Of a stretch of 6,885 nt of DNA, positions 1-6,715 are shown one piece after another; positions within the stretch are counted from its first letter, which is position 1; each line of letters starts with the position of its first letter. A program made the position numbers and the translations under genes. A model generated the notes under the pieces. The model ran no database searches, was not told the DNA's origin, and saw only the letters and a list, made by a program, of their open reading frames with translations. This stretch comes from Magnetococcales bacterium (GTDB taxonomy: Bacteria > Pseudomonadota > Magnetococcia > Magnetococcales > DC0425bin3), in contig JADGCJ010000040.1 of NCBI GenBank assembly GCA_015229045.1, positions 18,600 through 25,484 of the forward strand, read 5' to 3'.

Positions 1-67
1 CTTCGCCCCGAACCCCACCAGGACTCTGTCCTGGACCTGTCCGGTCGCCAGTCCCTTGGACCCCGAT
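1..67. repeat. Left copy of a dispersed hairpin-forming repeat family, cut by the window edge
   Basis: Two parts match the right end of the window. Bases 1-24 match 6734-6757 in the same orientation at 21 of 24 positions; they start inside what is a GGGGCTTCGCCCC hairpin in the right copy. Bases 47-67 match 6854-6874 in inverted orientation at 19 of 21 positions. Between them, CCAGGAC (18-24) and GTCCTGG (28-34) form a 7-bp stem with a TCT loop. Both parts lie in noncoding DNA, so this looks like a dispersed intergenic palindromic repeat and not a gene remnant. Its left end lies outside the window. Confidence 0.7.
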
Positions 68-111
68 GCCCAAAAGCGATCATGGCCTCGGGCGTGTCAG
101 TTCAAATGCGA

Positions 112-138
112 TTGACCTGCTACCTGGGCAGTTACAAT
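112..138 (+). promoter_or_regulatory. Possible sigma-70 type promoter for gapR
   Basis: TTGACC (112-117) is a five-of-six match to a -35 box. TACAAT (133-138) is a five-of-six match to a -10 box, but the spacer is only 15 bases; the weaker AATAAT (136-141) would give 18. The site lies 24 bases before the gapR start and just before its ribosome binding site. The location is sensible and the short spacer is the weak point. Bases 68-111 show nothing else I can name. Confidence 0.35.
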
Positions 139-161
139 AATCATGGAGGAGATTGCCAGCG

Positions 162-410
162 ATGACCGAAGACATTGGCGGAGTATCGAGCGAGCATCTG
201 CAACAGACCGTGGAAAAACTGGAGCGGCTCGAAGAGGAAAAAGGGGCTATCGCCGAACAGATTCGCGAAGCCTACGCCGAGGCCAAAGGGGTCGGCTTCG
301 ATACCAAGGTGTTGCGCATGATCATTCGTATGCGCAAAATGGATCAGAGTGAGATTGACGAGCAGGAGGCCCTGCTTGACCTCTACAAACAAGCCCTTGG
401 CATGCGCTGA
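162..410 (+). CDS. gapR: GapR-family (DUF2312) nucleoid-associated DNA-binding protein
   Basis: This 82-residue protein matches the DUF2312/GapR family over its whole length. Residues 6-41 form a charged helix rich in Glu and Lys (EKLERLEEEK), followed by the family signature around KGVGFDTK (42-49) and IIRMRKMD (54-61), and ending in a helix with EALLDLYKQALGM (69-81). The studied member, Caulobacter GapR, is about 89 residues. It assembles around overtwisted DNA ahead of replication and transcription and helps topoisomerases remove positive supercoils; a similar cytoplasmic, DNA-bound role is inferred here. ATG 162 is chosen because GGAGGA (145-150) lies 11 bases upstream; an in-frame TTG at 153 is too close to that site. 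The family is mostly alphaproteobacterial and also occurs in phages, but no phage gene is nearby. The next gene starts 88 bases downstream. Confidence 0.93.
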   Translation: MTEDIGGVSSEHLQQTVEKLERLEEEKGAIAEQIREAYAEAKGVGFDTKVLRMIIRMRKMDQSEIDEQEALLDLYKQALGMR

Positions 411-413
411 TGC

Positions 414-489
414 TTGCCGGGTACGTAACCGCTGACGTTTGCTGGATACGGACCGATGTAACCGCTAACGTTTGCCGGACACATAACTG
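414..489. repeat. Imperfect short tandem repeats between gapR and rlmKL
   Basis: Three degenerate units begin TTGCCGGGTACG (414-425), TTGCTGGATACG (439-450) and TTGCCGGACACA (472-483). The first two end in nearly the same string, GTAACCGCTGACGT (425-438) and GTAACCGCTAACGT (458-471). The units are of unequal length (25 and 33 bases, then a partial one). They fill almost all of the gap between the two genes. No convincing promoter or terminator is visible in it. A protein-binding site array or a decayed duplication are both possible. Confidence 0.5.
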
Positions 490-498
490 AAGCCATGA

Positions 499-2709
499 TT
501 GGATGCTGACCTGCCTGCCACCACAAAACCCGCACGTCTGAGTTTTTTCGTCAGTGTTCCCTCTGGTCTGGAGTCCCTGTTGGCTGCCGAGTTGCGCCAG
601 TTGGGAGTCTCCCGTCTACGACCCGGACAGAGTGGGGTCACTTTTCTGGGCACCCTGGAAGAGGCCTTCCGGGTCATTCTCTGGTCCCGGGTGGCCAGCC
701 GGATCACCCTGCCCCTGCACCGGGTGGCAGCCTCGACGTCGGAGGCCCTGTATGCTGGAGTTCATGCCCTTCCCTGGGAAGAACACATCCCGGCACAGGG
801 AACCCTGGACGTAGAGTTCAAGGGGGTGAACGAGACCATTCGCCACACCCGCTTCGGAGCGCAAAAGGTCAAAGACGCGGTCGTCGATCGCCTGCGAGAG
901 AAGCGTGGCAGTCGCCCGACGGTCTCTCATGGCGATCCGGATGTCCGGGTGCATGTCCGGTTGCGGGAGGGGGAAGCCCAGGTGGGGTTGGATCTTGGGG
1001 GGCCTCTGCATCGACGCGGCTACCGGACCGATCCAAGCGCCGCCCCAGTACGGGAAAATCTGGCGGCAGCCATTTTGTTGCTCTGCAACTGGCCGGAGCT
1101 GGCACGGCAGGGGATGGGGTTGTTCGATCCCTTGTGCGGCTCGGGGACGTTTCTCATCGAGGGGGCCTGGATGGCGGGTGATGTGGCGCCGGGCCTGTTG
1201 CGTCCAGCCGCAGGCGGACGGGGATGGCTGGGATGGGATGCTCCCCTGTGGAGGCGTCTCTGCCTGGAGGCCGAAGAGCGTCGCCAATCCGGTCTGAAAC
1301 GTCTGCCGCCGCTGCTGGGCGGTGATCTTGCCGCCCCGGTGCTGCGTGCTGCTCACCGCAACGCCGCCCAGGCGGGTGTCGCGGAGGCGATCCTTCTGCG
1401 CCAGGGATCGGTCGCCCGTCTGACTCCCGAGTTCAATTCCGGTCTGCTTGTCACCAACCCCCCCTATGGTCAGCGCCTGGGCGAGAGCGGGGAATTGATC
1501 CCTCTCTATCGGGAGCTGGGACAGATGTTGCGCACCCGCTGCCGTGACTGGTCGGCGGGGGTGTTGGCCATGGACAACGCCTTGCCCTCTGCACTCGGCC
1601 TGGAGCCGGAACAGCGCCACGCCCTGCGCAATGGCCCGCTGATGTGCCATTTGTTGATTTTTTCGGCAACACGATCGGCAGTGCCGGTCCGGGAAGCCCC
1701 CAGGGTCGTCGCAGCGAGCGGGGAGGCCACCATCTCTCCTGGACAAGAGATGTTTGCCAATCGCCTGCGCAAAAACCTCCGCGAGCTGGGAAAATGGGCC
1801 GGCAAGGAGGGGATTCACTGCTATCGGGTCTACGATGCCGATATGCCTGAATATGCACTGGCCATCGATCTTTATGACGGTCACCTCCATGTCCAGGAGT
1901 ATCACGCCCCGGCCTCGGTGGATCCGCACAAGGCCAAAGAGCGTCTCGCCGAGGCTCTGGCAGCCATTCCCGGGGTTCTTGGTGTTGCCCCGGAAAAAAT
2001 TTTTTTCAAGGTGCGGCGCCGACAAAAAGGGGATGAGCAGTATCAAAAACTGGCCACCTCCGGTACACGCTTTCCGGTCCGGGAGGGAGGTTTTCGCTTC
2101 TTGATCAACTTGAGCGATTACCTGGATGTCGGACTCTTCCTCGATCACCGACGCACGCGTGCCTTGCTGGGAAAAATAGCCGCAGGTCGCCATTTCCTGA
2201 ACCTTTTTGGCTACACGGGGACAGCGACGGTTTATGCGGCGGCGGGTGGGGCGCTTTCGACAACGACGGTGGATATGTCGTCCACCTATCTTCAATGGGC
2301 GAGGGCCAACCTGGAACTGAACGGGCTTGCCGCTACCCGGCATCAGTTCATCGAGGCCGACTGCCTGGAGTGGATCGACAGCCATCAGGGGCGTTATGAC
2401 CTGATTTTTCTCGATCCCCCGACCTTTTCCAACTCGAAGCGGATGAGTGGAACCTTCGACGTCCAACGCGACCACCTTGATCTGGTGACCCGTACCGCCA
2501 GGCTGCTCTCTGCCGGAGGCATCCTGATTTTTTCCAACAATTTTAAAAAGTTTCAGCCGCAGTGGGAAGGGTTGCCCCGCCATTTGGAGGTGACGGACTT
2601 GACGGTTGAAACCTTGTCACCGGATTTTCGTCGCCACCCAAAGGGGCATCATTGTTGGCAGATTTGCCACCTTTTGTCCAAAAAAGGCCGTTCGTCCGGT
2701 CGTTCCTGA
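499..2709 (+). CDS. rlmKL: Bifunctional 23S rRNA methyltransferase RlmKL (m2G2445 and m7G2069)
   Basis: This 736-residue protein is collinear with E. coli RlmKL (about 702 residues), an S-adenosylmethionine-dependent cytoplasmic enzyme that modifies two guanines near the peptidyl-transferase region during 50S assembly. Order of parts: THUMP RNA-binding domain (about 50-165); the RlmL methyltransferase with SAM motif DPLCGSGT (210-217) and catalytic NPPY (320-323), giving N2-methylation of G2445; a linker (about 390-420); then the RlmK part with LFLDHRR (546-552), SAM motif NLFGYTGTAT (568-577) and DPPTFSNS (639-646), giving N7-methylation of G2069. All key motifs are intact. The start is uncertain: a stop codon at 496-498 directly precedes TTG 499, no ATG or GTG fits the family N-terminus, and no good ribosome binding site is visible. 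About 13 residues extend beyond the E. coli N-terminus, and the C-terminus has a short Ser/Arg/Lys-rich tail. Confidence 0.96.
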   Translation: MDADLPATTKPARLSFFVSVPSGLESLLAAELRQLGVSRLRPGQSGVTFLGTLEEAFRVILWSRVASRITLPLHRVAASTSEALYAGVHALPWEEHIPAQGTLDVEFKGVNETIRHTRFGAQKVKDAVVDRLREKRGSRPTVSHGDPDVRVHVRLREGEAQVGLDLGGPLHRRGYRTDPSAAPVRENLAAAILLLCNWPELARQGMGLFDPLCGSGTFLIEGAWMAGDVAPGLLRPAAGGRGWLGWDAPLWRRLCLEAEERRQSGLKRLPPLLGGDLAAPVLRAAHRNAAQAGVAEAILLRQGSVARLTPEFNSGLLVTNPPYGQRLGESGELIPLYRELGQMLRTRCRDWSAGVLAMDNALPSALGLEPEQRHALRNGPLMCHLLIFSATRSAVPVREAPRVVAASGEATISPGQEMFANRLRKNLRELGKWAGKEGIHCYRVYDADMPEYALAIDLYDGHLHVQEYHAPASVDPHKAKERLAEALAAIPGVLGVAPEKIFFKVRRRQKGDEQYQKLATSGTRFPVREGGFRFLINLSDYLDVGLFLDHRRTRALLGKIAAGRHFLNLFGYTGTATVYAAAGGALSTTTVDMSSTYLQWARANLELNGLAATRHQFIEADCLEWIDSHQGRYDLIFLDPPTFSNSKRMSGTFDVQRDHLDLVTRTARLLSAGGILIFSNNFKKFQPQWEGLPRHLEVTDLTVETLSPDFRRHPKGHHCWQICHLLSKKGRSSGRS

Positions 2710-2874
2710 TTTATTTTCCGGGGTCATGACAGAAGATTCCCTTTTTTGTGGGACGAAGTCAGGCTACCTTAGCGGCAGGTGTGGTTTTCGGTCATTTGAC
2801 CGGGTACAGGTTTGACATGTGATGTCCGGTTTTCTCCGGATGGTATTCAACGAGGCGTTCTGGAGGTTGCATCC
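2710..2874 (+). promoter_or_regulatory. Intergenic region with small inverted repeats and possible promoter for the phosphoesterase gene
   Basis: The gap holds two TTGAC boxes 16 bases apart: TTGACC (2796-2801) and TTGACA (2812-2817), the latter a perfect -35 consensus. Neither has a strong -10 partner; TGTGAT (2818-2823) lies 16 bases after the first and matches four of six positions. GACAT (2814-2818) and ATGTC (2822-2826) form an inverted repeat, directly followed by TCCGG (2825-2829) and CCGGA (2836-2840) with a TTTTCT loop. TCCC (2738-2741) and GGGA (2750-2753) flank a T-run, too weak for a clear rlmKL terminator. TGGAGG (2861-2866) is the ribosome binding site of the next gene. Confidence 0.3.
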
Positions 2875-3813
2875 GTGGCTGAAAAGAGAAAATTCCGACT
2901 GGTGACCCGTAGCGATTTTGATGGTCTGGTGTGTGCTGTCATACTCAGGGATCTGGACATGATCGAGGAGATCAAATTTGTCCATCCCAAGGATATGCAG
3001 GATGGCAAGATCGAGATCACCAATAACGACATCACTACCAATCTTCCCTATGTAGAGGGGGTGCATCTGGCCTTTGATCACCATGCCAGCGAGACCGTTC
3101 GCCGGGGAGACAAAAAACCTGACAATCATATCATCGATCCCCACGCCCCTTCGGCGGCGCGGGTGGTTTACAAATACTATGGCGGCAACGATGCCATGCC
3201 CAATGTCTCCACCGACATGATGGCCGCCGTGGACAAGGGCGATGCGGCCATGTTCAGCCGGGAGGAGATCCTCCATCCGACAGGTTGGGTTTTGATGAAT
3301 TTCCTGATGGATGCCCGAACCGGCCTGGGACGCTTCCGGGAGTTTCGCATCTCCAACTATCAGCTGATGATGCAACTGATCGACAACTGCCGCACCATGA
3401 CGATCGAAGAGATCCTCAAAATGCCCGACATCAAAGAGCGGGTCGATCTCTATTTTCAGCATGAGGAAAAGTTCAAAGCACAGTTGCGGGCCTGTTCCAC
3501 GGTCCATAAAAACCTTGTTGTTTTGGATCTGCGCGAGCAGGATCCCATCTACGCCGGCAATCGCTTCATGATCTATGCCCTGTACCCCGAGACCAACATC
3601 TCCATCCACATTCTGTGGGGAGTCAAAAAACAAAACACCGTTTTTGCCATCGGCAAGTCCATCATCAATCGGAGTTCCAACACCAACGTTGGAGAGCTTG
3701 CGCTGCAATATGGAGGGGGAGGACACCGCAATGCTGGAACCTGCCAGGTGGAGAACGATCTGGCGGAGGTGAAGCTGAAGGAGCTGATCGATCGCATCAC
3801 CCAGGATGGTTGA
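2875..3813 (+). CDS. DHH/DHHA1-family phosphoesterase, substrate unassigned
   Basis: The 312-residue product has the two-domain DHH phosphoesterase layout. The N-terminal part carries the metal-binding motifs SDFDG (13-17) and DHH (68-70) after a hydrophobic strand (VHLAF). The C-terminal DHHA1 substrate-binding part carries GGGGHRNAG (280-288). This superfamily includes NrnA-type nanoRNases/pAp phosphatases, cyclic dinucleotide phosphodiesterases, RecJ and some exopolyphosphatases. Relatives are often labelled exopolyphosphatase, but nothing in the sequence fixes the substrate. The protein appears cytoplasmic, with no signal peptide or membrane helix. GTG 2875 is chosen because TGGAGG sits 8 bases upstream and the next residues lead directly into the first strand; an in-frame TTG at 2812 would add 21 residues unlike the family. 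It lies 165 bases after rlmKL and 72 before the fimV-like gene. Confidence 0.9.
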   Translation: MAEKRKFRLVTRSDFDGLVCAVILRDLDMIEEIKFVHPKDMQDGKIEITNNDITTNLPYVEGVHLAFDHHASETVRRGDKKPDNHIIDPHAPSAARVVYKYYGGNDAMPNVSTDMMAAVDKGDAAMFSREEILHPTGWVLMNFLMDARTGLGRFREFRISNYQLMMQLIDNCRTMTIEEILKMPDIKERVDLYFQHEEKFKAQLRACSTVHKNLVVLDLREQDPIYAGNRFMIYALYPETNISIHILWGVKKQNTVFAIGKSIINRSSNTNVGELALQYGGGGHRNAGTCQVENDLAEVKLKELIDRITQDG

Positions 3814-3850
3814 TACGATTGGCTTGAGAATTGCGTTCCTGACCCCTGCC

Positions 3851-3873
3851 CAGGCCCTCGTTGTGGGGGCCTG
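3851..3873 (+). promoter_or_regulatory. Strong GC-rich hairpin between the phosphoesterase and fimV-like genes
   Basis: CAGGCCCTC (3851-3859) and GGGGGCCTG (3865-3873) form a 9-bp stem with one G-T pair and a five-base loop GTTGT. No T-run follows, so it is not a standard intrinsic terminator. Its last base is the first base of GAGGGA (3873-3878), the likely ribosome binding site of the fimV-like gene. It could therefore limit readthrough, protect an mRNA end or affect translation start. Confidence 0.5.
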
Positions 3874-3885
3874 AGGGATCCATGC

Positions 3886-6666
3886 GTGGGGATTGTGACC
3901 ATGAGGAACGGGTTGTTTGGAAAGTCACTGCTCGGGTTGGCCATACTGTTGGGGTTGCCTCAAACGGCAAGGGCCTTTTCCCTGGGCGAGATCCAGGTGG
4001 GCAGTCATCTTGGCGAGCGTTTTTCCGCCCGCATTCCACTGGCTCTGGCTCCTCACGAGAGTTTCGAGGAGACCCATGTCGTTTTGGGGGGAGCCTCCGA
4101 TTATCAACGCATCCATCTCTTCCGTTCCAGCGCGGTGGGGAGTTTGCGTGCGCGTGTCCAGAGTGACGAAACTGGCGCAGCGGTGGTTCTGGAAAGCGAC
4201 ACCCCCGTTCAGGAGCCTTTTTTCAATTTGCTGGTGAAGGCTTCCCGGGGAAGTGGCGCTTTGGTGCGCAACTATCCGGTCCTGCTCTCGATGCCGCGTA
4301 CCTCTGCCGAAAAATCCGCTCCGCTTCTTCATTCCCGGCAGGAGATGGAACGTGGCCGCTCCATAAGGGTTTCCCCGGTTCCATCCCAGAGAGAATATCC
4401 GTCGGGCGACACGCGCTCCCGTGGTTCTTTGCCACGTGAAACCTCCTATGGACCAGTACCCAGGGGGCAGAGTCTGTCCGAAGTTGCCAAGATTGTCGGC
4501 GAGGGGTCTGGTTTGACCTCCAGCCAGGTGATGGTGGGGGTGTGGCAGGCCAATCGTGACAAGTTTTCCCAGGACAACATGTATGGATTGGTGGGTGGCG
4601 TCACCTTGAATCTGCCCACAGTGGGCGAAATGAGTGGTGTCTCTCCTTCCGAGGCGTGGCGGATTCTCCAGAGCCATAAAAACAGCTGGAGATCGGTCAA
4701 GGGTGCGGCGAGAGGTTCCGATGCCGATTCTCAGGGAAGAGCGGCCAAGGGTTCCAAACTGACCCAGAGCGAAGGATCGGGATCAGAGGCGCAGTCTGAC
4801 CATTCGGGCAGCAAAGTTACCGTTAGCGGTAACAAGGGGGGCGGTACGGCTCCCAGAAGCGACTCTCCCGCGAGCCAACGCAACGATCAACCCCGCTCCG
4901 CTGCACAAACCTCTCTGCCAGATCAGGCGACGAAAGCTCCGGATGCCACACCGGCAACCCTTGCCACCGGGGGCTCGGTCGCGCCAAAAAACACCCCCGA
5001 CGCCCCTTCCGCCAAACCTGACGCCCCTCCCGCCAAAGAGGTTCTGGAGCAGCTTGCCAAGGCAAAACGCCAGATCCAGGAGAGCGAAAAGCAGAGGCAA
5101 GCCCTGGAAACACAACTTGCCGTCCTGAAAAATCAATCCCAATCCTTGACCCAGCGTTTTCGGGAGCAGGCATCCTCTGTGGAGGATTTGGCGCATTGGG
5201 TGCGGGATGTCGGTCTGGGCGGGGTGGCGATGGCCCTGGTGGCCTATCTGGGGTGGCGAATCAACCAGCGGCGCAGGAAAAAACAGGATGATGCCGACTC
5301 TGTCCTGACAATTGTCGCCCCCGATAAGAAGGAGGCTCCTGCGGGGGAGTCTGCCCAACCCGGTGACGACAAGGAGCGGCGTGAGCCTGTCTTGGACAAT
5401 GTCAGGATTGATTCTCCGCCTCTCCCTCCGGTCGCAGCGGCCGTGTCTGCTGCGGGTGTCGACAATATGGCAGTCTCGACTGACCGGGAAGTTGCTGCGG
5501 CGCCTGTTCAGGGTAGCGATGTCGAAGCGCCTGTTCGCGACGCCGATGTTGCGGTGCTTGTTCGTGATGCCGATGTGACGACGGCTGTTTGGGATCAGAA
5601 TGTTGATGTCGCGCAGACTGCCCAACAAAATGTCAATGTCGCACACACTCCCTCTCTGCCGGAGTTTCCTGCGTTGCGGTCCACGATCGGCGCGCCTCTG
5701 CCTGAAGAGACAGGGTTGGATTCCGTTGCCATGCGCCTGACGCCAGAAGGACGTGAAGCCCTGGCAGCCCTGCATCGCATGGGCAATCAGGAAGAGGTTC
5801 GCCTCGTTGGGAAGAGCGCCCAAGAGGAGTTTCCACAGGCAGACCTCCCTGCTTTATCCGTAAAAAATGTGATACAAGGTGATGAAAAAGGTCGTCCGAC
5901 AGGGGATGGCACAAACACCCATGAGCCAGAGACTGCTGCTTCTGGAACCTCATCAAGTGGTGTTAAAGAGTCGATTCCCTCCATGGAAACCTTGATCCTG
6001 GCACGCGGCAAGCACGGGGAAGGGGAAGAGATGACAGGTGGTGACACCCTGCAACCCTCTGATTCTTCAAAAGAGGAGCCTGTGGAGATGCCGGTTGCGG
6101 CTGTGTTGGACAAGGGAGGGGGGGAGCTCAGCGGGACCATGGAGACCATCCCCTTCACCTTCTCGGAAGGACAGAAAAAAACAATCCAAAGTCAATCCCT
6201 GACTACCACAACCGAGAGCGTTGCACAAAGAGGTGCAGAGCTGGATAGCATCGGGAGCGCAGGCCAAAAAGACAACCTGGGGGTCGATGTCAACAACGAC
6301 GATGACGGCGATCTTGACCTGGGATCCCTGGCCGATGAGGCTGGTGTGGTGCGTTACCAGATCGAAGAGGCCCCCAGCAGGGAAGCCTCGGCACAATCCC
6401 CCAAAATTGAAAAAAAACCTGACATGACCGCATTGCCGTCTCTCACCCTGGGGCAAGGCAAACAGCGTATGGACACCACGGATGATGACGACGATGATAC
6501 GCTGGATCTGCGTGCCATTTCGGCAGGTCTGGGACTGCGAAGAGACGATCAGGAGGATTTTCCCAAATTGCAGCCAGCGCCGGCGTTGACCAGCAAAGTG
6601 GCAAGCAAACCCAGAGTTGTTGTTGAAAAAAACTCTTCCAATCCAACCACATCTGGTCCGGTATAG
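3886..6666 (+). CDS. fimV: FimV/HubP-family polar landmark-like membrane protein
   Basis: This 926-residue protein has FimV/HubP architecture. A signal peptide (1-30, hydrophobic core LLGLAILLGLP, cleavage after ARA) precedes the FimV N-terminal domain, with SLGEIQVGSHLGERFSARI (32-50) and PFFNLLVKASRGSGALVRNY (111-130). A LysM-like peptidoglycan-binding core runs from YGPVPRGQSLSEVA (188) to LNLP (244). Next come a low-complexity linker with PDAPSAK repeated (371-384), a coiled coil (about 385-430), one membrane helix (about 442-458), basic RRRKK, and a long acidic cytoplasmic tail. Relatives bind the cell wall and recruit polarity, chemotaxis, flagellar or type IV pilus factors to the pole. 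The tail has a nine-residue repeat (539-585) and two Asp-rich segments, but no recognisable FimV C-terminal TPR-like domain. The protein has no cysteine. GTG 3886 has GAGGGA 7 bases upstream; ATG 3901 is a good alternative that keeps the signal peptide. Confidence 0.88.
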   Translation: MGIVTMRNGLFGKSLLGLAILLGLPQTARAFSLGEIQVGSHLGERFSARIPLALAPHESFEETHVVLGGASDYQRIHLFRSSAVGSLRARVQSDETGAAVVLESDTPVQEPFFNLLVKASRGSGALVRNYPVLLSMPRTSAEKSAPLLHSRQEMERGRSIRVSPVPSQREYPSGDTRSRGSLPRETSYGPVPRGQSLSEVAKIVGEGSGLTSSQVMVGVWQANRDKFSQDNMYGLVGGVTLNLPTVGEMSGVSPSEAWRILQSHKNSWRSVKGAARGSDADSQGRAAKGSKLTQSEGSGSEAQSDHSGSKVTVSGNKGGGTAPRSDSPASQRNDQPRSAAQTSLPDQATKAPDATPATLATGGSVAPKNTPDAPSAKPDAPPAKEVLEQLAKAKRQIQESEKQRQALETQLAVLKNQSQSLTQRFREQASSVEDLAHWVRDVGLGGVAMALVAYLGWRINQRRRKKQDDADSVLTIVAPDKKEAPAGESAQPGDDKERREPVLDNVRIDSPPLPPVAAAVSAAGVDNMAVSTDREVAAAPVQGSDVEAPVRDADVAVLVRDADVTTAVWDQNVDVAQTAQQNVNVAHTPSLPEFPALRSTIGAPLPEETGLDSVAMRLTPEGREALAALHRMGNQEEVRLVGKSAQEEFPQADLPALSVKNVIQGDEKGRPTGDGTNTHEPETAASGTSSSGVKESIPSMETLILARGKHGEGEEMTGGDTLQPSDSSKEEPVEMPVAAVLDKGGGELSGTMETIPFTFSEGQKKTIQSQSLTTTTESVAQRGAELDSIGSAGQKDNLGVDVNNDDDGDLDLGSLADEAGVVRYQIEEAPSREASAQSPKIEKKPDMTALPSLTLGQGKQRMDTTDDDDDDTLDLRAISAGLGLRRDDQEDFPKLQPAPALTSKVASKPRVVVEKNSSNPTTSGPV
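4996..5037 (+). repeat. Two tandem 21-base repeats in the fimV-like gene
   Basis: Two in-frame copies encode PDAPSAK and PDAPPAK. They lie in the Pro/Ala-rich periplasmic linker between the LysM-like core and the coiled coil. They probably form an extended spacer across the periplasm. Confidence 0.7.
5500..5640 (+). repeat. 27-base imperfect tandem repeats in the fimV-like gene
   Basis: Four in-frame 27-base units (5500-5526, 5527-5553, 5554-5580, 5581-5607) encode APVQGSDVE, APVRDADVA, VLVRDADVT and TAVWDQNVD. A fifth, diverged unit with two extra codons follows (5608-5640). Units 2 and 3 are most alike, and the series decays towards the 3' side. It lies in the cytoplasmic tail about 80 residues after the membrane helix. 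No structural class is recognised. Confidence 0.75.
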
Positions 6667-6715
6667 CGGTTGGTCTTTTTACGTGGTTTTTTTGTTCGGA
6701 AAAAAGATGTTGGCA

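Noticed and set aside
96..116. GTTCAAATGC resembling a tRNA T-loop
   Set aside because: The flanking bases do not form a T-stem and no acceptor stem or anticodon arm can be found around it.
616..2583. A 655-codon open frame on the minus strand across rlmKL
   Set aside because: It lies entirely antisense to a gene with intact family motifs, and its translation (rich in Gln, Arg, Gly and Pro) has no recognisable domain. Long antisense frames are common in GC-biased coding DNA.
2750..2760. GGGACGAAGTC resembling, in inverted orientation, the GGGACTTCGTCCC hairpin of the right-end repeat
   Set aside because: Only 11 bases match, the hairpin partner is missing, and the flanks show no further similarity.
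2812..2874. Extended phosphoesterase start at TTG 2812
   Set aside because: The extra 21 residues are not family-like, the TTG lies in a TTGACA promoter-like box, and GTG 2875 has a well-placed ribosome binding site.
2764..3726. A 320-codon minus-strand open frame across the phosphoesterase gene
   Set aside because: It mirrors the DHH gene and has no recognisable domain of its own; its far end also runs through the noncoding gap at 2764-2874.
4816..4833. GTTACCG/CGGTAAC hairpin sharing a 10-mer (inverted) with the repeats at 461-470
   Set aside because: It lies inside the fimV-like coding sequence, and many 10-base matches are expected by chance in a window this size.
4783..5823. A 346-codon minus-strand open frame inside the fimV-like gene
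   Set aside because: It is antisense to the low-complexity part of the FimV-like protein, and its composition is a by-product of those repeats.
6286..6324. EF-hand or dockerin-like calcium loop in the Asp-rich segment near residue 803
   Set aside because: The spacing gives Asp-x-Asp-Gly-Asp but position 12 is Ser, not Glu or Asp. The segment is predicted cytoplasmic, and simple acidic low complexity explains it equally well.
6687..6705. T-run, GTTCGG, A-run as a terminator for the fimV-like gene
   Set aside because: The stem would be six A-T pairs only, with no GC-rich part, so it is too weak to call as an intrinsic terminator.
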